A stretch of 20,619 nt of DNA from Bacteriovoracaceae bacterium UBA7695 (lineage in GTDB: Bacteria > Bdellovibrionota > Bacteriovoracia > Bacteriovoracales > Bacteriovoracaceae), in assembly GCA_002482685.1 (NCBI GenBank), contig DLGL01000074.1:40584-61202 (forward strand), in the 5' to 3' direction. A program made the translations under genes and the position numbers. Below are positions 14,925-20,619 of the stretch, one piece after another (position 1 is the stretch's first letter; every line of letters begins with the position of its first letter). The notes under the pieces are model-generated. The model was given only the letters and a program-made list of their open reading frames with translations, was not told the origin of the DNA and made no database searches.

Positions 14925-16064
14925 ATGCGTTTTTTGGCCCTCATCCTACTTTTTGGCTGCTCCACTCCAGCTCCTTTGTTGTTCAAATTTAATTCCTCTA
15001 AAGAGTACCTCGCCAGCATGACTGATGAATCAGTGGAAGTGGCACGGATCGAATTGAGTTTTAAAGATCCCGCTATCTTTGCCAGTGGTCTGGATTCGAC
15101 TCAATTAGTTGTCCGGCTCTATGACAAATCTGACGCTATTTTGACAACTATTGATCCTACCGATCTCACTCTTTCATGCTCAGAAGATATTGAGGCCATG
15201 CCATTTACCCTGAAGCAGGGAATTTATAAAACAGTCCTACTTCCAAGAGTTAAAAGTCCTGATGTGAAAATGCAGGTCGACTGGAAAGGAAGAGTTAAAA
15301 GTCCCATCGTGGTCTTAGAATCAACCACTGCACCAATAAAAAATAATCTTCTTCCTATAAATCATGAGTTCATTGAGGCCAAGGCCCATGGCGAAGTCAT
15401 GGTAGGGCGAGGGAGTCGTTTTCCAGCCTCTGGGTCTGAAGAATTTAGTTTTGTGAATGTAGGTATCAACAAAATTGTTAAGCGCTCGAGTAGTTCAAGG
15501 GCCTTTAATTTCGAATACCCTGAGCATGCCCGACAAAACATAGCGATGCAAATTGATGATGCACCAAACGAAGTCGAATCTGATGGGCTCCATTCTTATT
15601 TTATGTTCTTTCCACGCACTCAACTTCCTATCCTTGAACAAAAAGAGAAAACTCTTGTTGTAACTCTTCCAACCGGAGAGAGAGTCATTTTTGATAAAGA
15701 ATCTAAAGTCATAATCAGTGGAGTTTTTGAAGAAGGGGCAGTTGATGGTCATTCCAATCGCTTTAAGCGCTCATATGCTCAATTAAAATATACCGGTCGG
15801 GGAGTCGTCCTCAGAACAAATGCTACAGGCAGCTCTCCACAATTTACTCAGCATAAAACAAAACAAATCGACATGGTTTTTGGATCACAGGGCTCCGATG
15901 ATGTCCTGATTATTAATGGGACTACCGGCGAGAAGTGCATTCGGCCCAAGGAAGATTTCTGGGACAATTTAGATGTGGCTCCCATAGAATTCAAATTTCC
16001 AACCGATGAAGAATTTGAGATTTACCTTCAGAATAATTGCAGCTTTGGGTTACCTAAATTTTAA
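14925..16064 (+). CDS. Large lipoprotein, unknown function
   Basis: I do not recognise a family. The 379-residue product has a short lipoprotein signal (MRFLALILLFG, lipobox cysteine 12). After it come strand-rich segments such as VARIELSFKDP, QLVVRLYDKSD and KTLVVTLPTGERVIF, suggesting beta-sandwich domains. A first Ig-like half (about 30-125) deals with a signed-direction or property pattern seen in exported beta proteins, though no diagnostic motif is present. Cysteines near residue 87 and in the last third (EKCIRP, NNCSFG) may form disulfides. It follows queE by 42 bases and may share its transcript, since no terminator is visible between them. Its 3' end overlaps the convergent DUF423 gene by 15 bases. 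Confidence 0.75.
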   Translation: MRFLALILLFGCSTPAPLLFKFNSSKEYLASMTDESVEVARIELSFKDPAIFASGLDSTQLVVRLYDKSDAILTTIDPTDLTLSCSEDIEAMPFTLKQGIYKTVLLPRVKSPDVKMQVDWKGRVKSPIVVLESTTAPIKNNLLPINHEFIEAKAHGEVMVGRGSRFPASGSEEFSFVNVGINKIVKRSSSSRAFNFEYPEHARQNIAMQIDDAPNEVESDGLHSYFMFFPRTQLPILEQKEKTLVVTLPTGERVIFDKESKVIISGVFEEGAVDGHSNRFKRSYAQLKYTGRGVVLRTNATGSSPQFTQHKTKQIDMVFGSQGSDDVLIINGTTGEKCIRPKEDFWDNLDVAPIEFKFPTDEEFEIYLQNNCSFGLPKF

Positions 16065-16436
16065 GAGTCTTACGCTTATTAAAATCCAGCCCGTCACAAA
16101 AAGTAGCCCGCCTACCGGAACAATCATGGCAAAAATCTTCGCGCCAGAAAGAACGTAGAAGTAGCAATTAAAAGAAAAGAGAAGAATTCCAATTAAAAAC
16201 GAGTAAGCCGCAGCATTCAACCGGATAGCAGGAAGAGTCTGTTGAAGAAGCCCGACCATCATTAAACCAATGCCATGGTAAAAGTGGTAGCGCACACCAG
16301 TTTCAAAAGTTATGAGCTTCTCTGGAGTTACTATCGCCTTCAGTCCATGGGCACCAAAGGCGCCGATGAGTACGGCCAGAGCAAGAACTGAAGAACCTAA
16401 AAACAGACTGCGCTTAGCGTGGGGGTGCAAGATCAT
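16050..16436 (-). CDS. DUF423 family inner-membrane protein
   Basis: Small integral membrane protein of the DUF423 (PF04241, E. coli YgdD-like) family; the molecular role is unknown. The 128-residue product has four predicted membrane helices, at about 10-30, 48-66, 73-95 and 100-124. The family hallmarks are GAFGAHGLK (26-34) in the first helix and ETGVRYHFYHGIGLM around residues 45-59. The length matches the family. It lies 17 bases after the SprT/DUF2786 gene on the same strand, so they are probably co-transcribed. The 3' end overlaps the convergent lipoprotein gene by 15 bases. The last residues are basic (VRLLKFR), consistent with a cytosolic C-terminus. Confidence 0.9.
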   Translation of the reverse strand: MILHPHAKRSLFLGSSVLALAVLIGAFGAHGLKAIVTPEKLITFETGVRYHFYHGIGLMMVGLLQQTLPAIRLNAAAYSFLIGILLFSFNCYFYVLSGAKIFAMIVPVGGLLFVTGWILISVRLLKFR

Positions 16437-16453
16437 GGAGAAAATCCTTTTTA

Positions 16454-17539
16454 TTAAATGGGTAGAAGAAAGCCTTTAGATGAGCTTTCAACTCCCTGGC
16501 GAATCGAAAGGTTTTTGCCGCTTTTAAACCCAAGTGCTCCGGCATGAGCATCAATTGAGTTGCCGGTGCGGGTAAATGAAAGACGGCGGTATATCATTCT
16601 GGCCTTTGTATTTAAATCTTTCTCAACAATGATAAGTGCCTTTTGCTCCTGGCCTGTAAACTGTGCTTTCGTTGCGAGCATTTTTTCTTCAAAACCTTTA
16701 GCAATACCCAGAAAAAATGAATTTTTGGCCCGAAGACCTTGGAGATTGTGCTCTTTTCTGGCCGTCTCCCAGAGATGATCAAATTCTTTGTCCAAAAAGT
16801 TCGCAATATAAACTGCGAGTTTAACATTTGTTTGTGTGCCTGAAACTTCCAGGCAACAAGTCCCCCGGCCATAGCTGATTACTGGCTTTACAATAAAGTG
16901 TTTAAGCATATCGTAGACGGCCGACATCTTGGCATCTTTTCGTTTCTGAACAAGAACTCTGTCTAAATAGAGCGGTTCATCATCTTGATTAAATTTTAAA
17001 TGATCCAGATTATGACGAAGAAGAAGAGCATTCGCTTTAACTGTCGCGAGTTCCGCCTCATGAGTATTTGAGCTCTGAGCAAGTTGCAAAAGTTTTTTGA
17101 CTTTCTCGAGTACACGCTCAGAATCCAGGTCACCTTCTTTTTCTGAGTTTGCCACTTCCAGATTCATCGTGGCGGCGGCAATTTCTTGAGGAAATCCATA
17201 ACGTCGGCAGGTTTCTTTGAACTCAGGGCCATGTGCCTGAACTTGTCCAAATTCAAGAAAAGTCAGATAGTGGGCCAGTTCGTGTTTTAAAATATCTCTC
17301 AGAACTGAATCTTTAGTAGTGTAAATAAGCTTTCGATTAAGACCAATTTGATAATAAGCAGAATTAAAATGGGCAAGATCCGAAGTCCCCTCAAACACCA
17401 CCAGGCCAATGGGGTAAAGGTGCTTTTTAAACATAAAACGGGTAGAGAGCACTTCAAACTCAAGACTTTGAAGGATCTCCTTCACCATTTCGGTGGAGCG
17501 CTGAATGAAAGCGATGCTGGTTTGGTCGTAGATAATCAT
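16454..17539 (-). CDS. SprT-like metalloprotease fused to DUF2786
   Basis: A 361-residue two-domain protein. The N-terminal part (1-125) is a SprT-like zinc metalloprotease. HELAH (86-90) gives His86, Glu87 and His90, and His103 of QAHGPEFKETC supplies the third ligand in the usual H-G-x-x-F context. SprT/SPRTN relatives cleave DNA-bound proteins. The middle (143-180) is DUF2786 (PF10979): RVLEKVKKLLQLAQSSNTHEAELA... with helical KANALLLRHNLDHL. The rest (about 190-361) is the domain usually found after DUF2786 and ends with AGALGFKSGKNLSIRQG. No signal peptide, so cytosolic. The DUF423 gene follows by 17 bases. A role in DNA-protein crosslink removal or phage-related stress is inferred from the family only. 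Confidence 0.85.
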   Translation of the reverse strand: MIIYDQTSIAFIQRSTEMVKEILQSLEFEVLSTRFMFKKHLYPIGLVVFEGTSDLAHFNSAYYQIGLNRKLIYTTKDSVLRDILKHELAHYLTFLEFGQVQAHGPEFKETCRRYGFPQEIAAATMNLEVANSEKEGDLDSERVLEKVKKLLQLAQSSNTHEAELATVKANALLLRHNLDHLKFNQDDEPLYLDRVLVQKRKDAKMSAVYDMLKHFIVKPVISYGRGTCCLEVSGTQTNVKLAVYIANFLDKEFDHLWETARKEHNLQGLRAKNSFFLGIAKGFEEKMLATKAQFTGQEQKALIIVEKDLNTKARMIYRRLSFTRTGNSIDAHAGALGFKSGKNLSIRQGVESSSKGFLLPI

Positions 17540-17682
17540 TGGCGTTAATTTATCCTATTTTTTAGAGGTAGAATGTAAAAAATTCACAGAAATAAGCACA
17601 AAAAAAACGCCATAGTGCCAAAATGCACTTCTTACGTCGATCAAGGGCCTGTGCTATTACTAAGATATTCCCGAAACGAAAC

Positions 17683-17687
17683 GGAGG
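17683..17687 (+). promoter_or_regulatory. Ribosome binding site of the small exported protein gene
   Basis: GGAGG, followed by AAGGA and the ATG at 17693. A near-perfect site. It rejects the in-frame ATG at 17615, which would add 26 non-signal residues. Confidence 0.75.
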
Positions 17688-17692
17688 AAGGA

Positions 17693-18061
17693 ATGCAAAA
17701 ACTTTTTGGCGCTGGTCTTTTACTTGTTATCATTGCCGCTCTAAACACAAAGGCTTTTGCAGCTCCATTGAACTGTACCTACAAAGATCCGAGTGTTCAG
17801 GTTAAGGGCATTCAGCAGCTTCAAATTCCAGAAAATGATGATGCGATTGTGATCAATAATACAAAAACTGTTCCACTGGAGCACAGCCGTATTAAGTGTG
17901 GCTCATTCGGCAAGCAGCACCGTTTTGATGGAAAGATTTCGGCCGATGTTCAAATTATTCTTAAATCTTGCTCTACCGATGCCCTATTAGAAGGGCACCT
18001 GGTTGACTCGCTTCACAGTGTTGCAGCACCAATCGTGTGCGATGAGGCCGTTGAGCTCTAG
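17693..18061 (+). CDS. Small exported protein, unknown function
   Basis: I recognise no family. The 122-residue product has a clear signal peptide (MQKLFGAGLLLVIIAALNTKAFA, cleavage before APLNC), leaving a mature protein of about 99 residues. Four mature cysteines (LNC, IKC, KSC, IVC) suggest two disulfides, as expected for a periplasmic or secreted protein. The rest looks like a small beta-sheet protein. Its stop (TAG) is one base from the stop of the convergent gene, leaving no room for a terminator. It diverges from the SprT/DUF2786 gene across 153 bp. Confidence 0.78.
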   Translation: MQKLFGAGLLLVIIAALNTKAFAAPLNCTYKDPSVQVKGIQQLQIPENDDAIVINNTKTVPLEHSRIKCGSFGKQHRFDGKISADVQIILKSCSTDALLEGHLVDSLHSVAAPIVCDEAVEL

Positions 18062-18062
18062 T

Positions 18063-18518
18063 CTATTGGCAAATGATGGTTTCGCTTACGGGTTCACCCA
18101 TGCTGGTGCCTCTGTAGACTTGGGTGAGCTGATCGCCGGTTTTAGTTGTCTCGATTGAGATATTCGCAAATTCCTCTGAATCTATTAGCGCCTTCATTTT
18201 GATTGTGAGCACGTCCTGTGTGCAGCTTGCTGTGGTCGATGTCTTTATTGTGATGCCTGAGTCTGAATCTGTTTCTGTCGTCGTTCTGGTTTTACCATTG
18301 GCCGTATATTTCTCCACTCTCATTTCATCACTGTCCTGATCTTTAATTGAAAAGGTCAGCTGGTAGTAACCACTTACTAATTTTTGAGCGATCTCTATCT
18401 GACTTGTTGCCGAACCATTTGTCCCTGAGCTCTGACAGTTCTTATAACTCCCGGCAAGAATCGGGCAGGCAAGAGCTGGCAAACTGATAAAGGCCAAAAG
18501 CATTGCAAACAGGCGCAT
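18063..18518 (-). CDS. Exported Thr/Ser-rich protein, unknown function
   Basis: The 151-residue product has a signal peptide MRLFAMLLAFISLPALA followed by Cys18. Because -3 is Ala and not Leu, ordinary cleavage is as likely as lipidation. The mature part alternates hydrophobic and Thr/Ser residues (GYYQLTFSI, ISIETTKTGDQLTQVY), suggesting a lipocalin- or small beta-barrel-like fold. Cysteines occur at the start (ACP, KNC), in the middle (TASC) and at the end (IIC). GGAG lies six bases before the ATG. It ends one base from the convergent small exported protein gene, with which it shares size and Cys pattern but no obvious sequence identity. Confidence 0.75.
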   Translation of the reverse strand: MRLFAMLLAFISLPALACPILAGSYKNCQSSGTNGSATSQIEIAQKLVSGYYQLTFSIKDQDSDEMRVEKYTANGKTRTTTETDSDSGITIKTSTTASCTQDVLTIKMKALIDSEEFANISIETTKTGDQLTQVYRGTSMGEPVSETIICQ

Positions 18519-18757
18519 AAAAACTCCGTAAAATAGATGTTCTCTAATTGTATCGAGATTGTGTTTTTTGTAACATGCAGCGAGTCAACTGCTGGGGCCA
18601 CAATGGCGCTGGTCACATTGGGGGAGCGCAGTAAGTACCCGGAAAAATATACTTAACTGATGGCAATCTCTTTGCAATAGCATCCTACTTAACTCAGGAT
18701 GAGTGCCAAATAGTCATTTTCTCGCAATCTATCACAATCTATATAGAGGGGTTCATC

Positions 18758-20044
18758 ATGCGTTTTTTGAGTTTCGTGTTTTCTGCCGTCGTGAGTTTCT
18801 CATCATTTGCCCAAGTCGAAAGCATCATTAATTTCAGAGGTCAAAACTCAGAAGTCATTAAAGTCGAAAAGAACATCAATGTTGTTCGTCCACAGGGCTA
18901 CCAGGTTCCCGACACATGTTACAACCAGATTCCTTACCAGAGTTATGAGTGTAACGATGTCACTAGATACCGTGAAGAGTGTCGTTATATTCCCTCTTAT
19001 GAAGACTGCCGCACTGAATACGACAGAGTTTGCAGAAACGTCACCCGGTATCGTCAGGAGTGCTCTGATGGTCCAAGCCGTCAGGTTTGCCGTGAAAATC
19101 CAAGCCGCGAAGTTTGTGTTGAAAGACCTACTCGTGAAGTTTGCCGTACTAATTCCAGAGGTGAAAACGTGTGTACCACTGTCGGTGGTGGTCAATCTTG
19201 TCAGACAGTAGGTGGTGGACAGTCATGTTCAACTGAGTCTGGTCCAAGAGTGTGTCGTGACGTTGCTTACTCAGATACTGACTGTGATAATGTTCCACGT
19301 CAGCGTTGTGAAACCATTCCTGGTCGCAACCAGTGTGATCAGATTCCATACTCTGAAGAAGTTTGTGGTAACGTGACTCGCTACCGTGCGGAACCGTATG
19401 CTTGTGAGCGTACTGAGTACAGAGATGTAACAACTGCTAAAAAATTAACTGGTTCTGTTGACGTACGTTTTGAAACAAATGGTCTGGTTGAAGAATTTCC
19501 TGTTAAAGTTTCAATCGCTGCTCCAAATGCACAATTTGAACAATTCGCTGCAACTGTTAAACTTATGAAAGAGCCGAAATCGCTGGTGTTTAAAAAGAAA
19601 GTCGACATTAAATCTGATGAGACTGCCCAGGAAATTCGCCTGAGTGGAGAAATCGTTTTTGAAGTGATTGAGGCCAAAATGGTTGCCCCATCATTTCCAT
19701 CAGCACTAAAAAATGTTTCCTTTAATGATGCTAATAGTGTTCTAAGTGTAAACATCGACGGGGCCATCTCTGCTCAAGGTTCAGTTGAGGCACTGGTTAC
19801 TGCTAAGCCTAAGCTTGGTAGAAAGAAAACTGTCGCAGAACTTAAAGCGAGCTACCCTTCTGAGAGAGCAGGGGTTATAGGTTCAACACTGAATCTTAAT
19901 TTAGCAGGCCTCATGCAAAATGAGCTGGTGAAAAAGAACTCAGTTTCGATCAAACTCATGGCCCCGATGTCGGTGCGAGGAGAGCTTCTGAATGCAACTA
20001 AGCCTTCTCTTGAAAAGGCTTACACTCTTGAGCTAAGAAAATAG
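18758..20044 (+). CDS. Secreted protein with 18 regularly spaced cysteines
   Basis: Function unknown. The 428-residue product has a signal peptide (MRFLSFVFSAVVSFSSFA, cleavage before QVES). Residues 54-216 carry 18 cysteines at intervals of mostly 8-11 residues (54, 65, 75, 84, 92, 102, 111, 120, 129, 139, 148, 157, 166, 176, 184, 193, 203, 216). Recurring units include NVTRYR (three forms: DVTRYREEC, NVTRYRQEC, NVTRYRAEP), PSRQVC/PSREVC/PTREVC and a tandem TVGGGQSC. The C-terminal half (about 229-428) has no Cys and looks like ordinary beta-rich domains. An even Cys count fits nine disulfides outside the cytoplasm. GAGGGG precedes the ATG, and a strong terminator follows. Codon use and composition do not stand out from neighbours. 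Confidence 0.85.
   Translation: MRFLSFVFSAVVSFSSFAQVESIINFRGQNSEVIKVEKNINVVRPQGYQVPDTCYNQIPYQSYECNDVTRYREECRYIPSYEDCRTEYDRVCRNVTRYRQECSDGPSRQVCRENPSREVCVERPTREVCRTNSRGENVCTTVGGGQSCQTVGGGQSCSTESGPRVCRDVAYSDTDCDNVPRQRCETIPGRNQCDQIPYSEEVCGNVTRYRAEPYACERTEYRDVTTAKKLTGSVDVRFETNGLVEEFPVKVSIAAPNAQFEQFAATVKLMKEPKSLVFKKKVDIKSDETAQEIRLSGEIVFEVIEAKMVAPSFPSALKNVSFNDANSVLSVNIDGAISAQGSVEALVTAKPKLGRKKTVAELKASYPSERAGVIGSTLNLNLAGLMQNELVKKNSVSIKLMAPMSVRGELLNATKPSLEKAYTLELRK
18917..19405 (+). repeat. Coding Cys-repeat region, about 27-30 bp period
   Basis: Degenerate in-frame repeats in which Cys codons recur every 8-11 codons. The best pair is the neighbouring TVGGGQSC units (about 19176-19230). These are protein repeats with synonymous drift, not a CRISPR array. 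Confidence 0.75.
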
Positions 20045-20066
20045 TCTTTAAAAATGATTTTTTAGC

Positions 20067-20099
20067 AAAGGGGGCGGAGCAATTCCGCCCCCTTTTTTT
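20067..20099 (+). terminator. Strong Rho-independent terminator after the Cys-repeat gene
   Basis: A 12-base stem (20067-20078 with 20084-20095, G/C-rich GGGGGCGGA and its complement) around a 5-base loop, running straight into seven T. Confidence 0.95.
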
Positions 20100-20227
20100 G
20101 GCCCAAAAAGTGGGCATTCAGAGGGAATCTTACGAGGGAGAGCAAAAGGCTTGGACGCTAAATGTTTGGATTGTCAGGGAGAGTCTTTTTCACTCATAAA
20201 AATGCCATATATGACGATAATCACTCT

Positions 20228-20619
20228 ATGGATAAATACAGATTGCTCGCTCATAAAGAAGAATTCGTTAAAATGATTAAACAGGCACCGGTATCAAGTA
20301 TCGGTGAAATCTGGCAAACACTTCCCTTTAAAAGAGAAGTGTATCAGATTACAAATTATGACCTGCTCTCAGATGCCATGATTTTTCAGACTAAACTTGA
20401 TTTTGAGTTTGATGAGGGATTTCCCATTTTCATAAAAATCAACTGCAAGAATTTAATCTTTAAATTAACTCCAGATGAATTCAAAACATCACGCAATCAA
20501 CTTAGCTGTGCCTTCCCGAAAGAAGCGAAGGCACTGGACAGTCGGAAAAAAGACCGGACACGTTTCCCGAAAAATAGTGGATTGAGTTTAACCTTGAGAA
20601 CATTTTCAAAAAATCAGGT
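20228..20619 (+). CDS. Hypothetical protein, possible PilZ type (partial, 3' end cut)
   Basis: The first 130 residues are visible with no stop in frame up to the window end. There is no signal peptide. The sequence has an N-terminal helix (RLLAHKEEFVKMIKQ), then strand-like segments (EVYQITNYDLLS, PIFIKINCKNLIFKL), then a basic RKKDRTRF (about 108-115). This last looks like the R-rich motif that opens a PilZ c-di-GMP domain, and the deciding D/N-x-S-x-x-G part would lie further on. PilZ is therefore only a suggestion. No clear ribosome site precedes the ATG. The gene starts about 130 bases after the terminator at 20067-20099, so it has its own promoter region. Confidence 0.55.
   Translation, partial: MDKYRLLAHKEEFVKMIKQAPVSSIGEIWQTLPFKREVYQITNYDLLSDAMIFQTKLDFEFDEGFPIFIKINCKNLIFKLTPDEFKTSRNQLSCAFPKEAKALDSRKKDRTRFPKNSGLSLTLRTFSKNQ

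Noticed and set aside
18848..19195. Long antisense frame (115 codons) opposite the Cys-repeat protein
   Set aside because: The repetitive, stop-poor coding sequence produces it. Its product is a Thr/Asn-rich mirror of the repeat, not a recognisable protein.
18917..19405. Possible CRISPR-like or satellite repeat
   Set aside because: Repeats are degenerate, in frame and encode a Cys motif. There are no constant repeat and variable spacer units and no cas genes.
20101..20115. Second small hairpin (GCCCA/TGGGC) after the terminator
   Set aside because: The stem has five pairs and no T-run follows, so it is likely chance.

Overview
The window is a gene-dense stretch of Gram-negative chromosome, with about 43-45% G+C judged by eye. 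It carries nineteen protein-coding genes, two of them cut by the window ends, and no RNA genes, transposases, phage genes or CRISPR array that I can see. At least nine products carry Sec signal peptides or lipoboxes. Together with a transglutaminase-elicitor protein, a protein-glutaminase-like enzyme, Cys-rich exported proteins and a DUF1566 lipoprotein, this suggests a predatory or host-associated Bdellovibrionota/Bacteriovorax-type bacterium. That placement is an inference from gene content, not from a marker gene.

Left part (1-6322): a tRNA-guanine transglycosylase (tgt, minus, 3' end cut off) diverges from an exported staphylococcal-nuclease-like protein. The nuclease converges on an outer-membrane-type protein of unknown function. 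A DEAD-box RNA helicase follows and converges on a two-gene minus unit, a renalase-like FAD protein followed by a patatin-like phospholipase.

Middle part (6323-10888): a TIGR01777-type NAD(P) epimerase is followed by a small locus of exported glutamine-directed enzymes. A transglutaminase-elicitor family protein on the plus strand faces a minus-strand unit that encodes a protein-glutaminase-like Cys-His-Asp enzyme and a lipoprotein with a canonical EF-hand loop. Two strong hairpin terminators separate the two sides. A small lipoprotein gene follows.

Right-middle part (10865-16064): a tightly packed minus operon reads, in order of transcription, DUF1566 lipoprotein, HEAT-like helical protein, C-terminal zinc-ribbon protein, GNAT-like protein, and group III truncated haemoglobin. 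Most of its junctions overlap. Diverging from it are queE (7-deazaguanine synthesis, the pathway that feeds Tgt) and a large lipoprotein.

Right part (16050-20619): a DUF423 membrane protein lies downstream of a SprT-like metalloprotease fused to a DUF2786 domain. Two small exported proteins follow, then an exported protein with 18 cysteines at roughly 9-residue intervals and a strong terminator, and finally the 5' part of a possible PilZ-type protein.

A recurring layout feature is that five convergent gene pairs abut or overlap at their 3' ends with no terminator between them. The most noteworthy points are a Tgt whose three zinc-binding cysteines are all replaced, the paired exported glutamine-modifying enzymes, the 18-Cys periodic protein, and the globin-containing operon.
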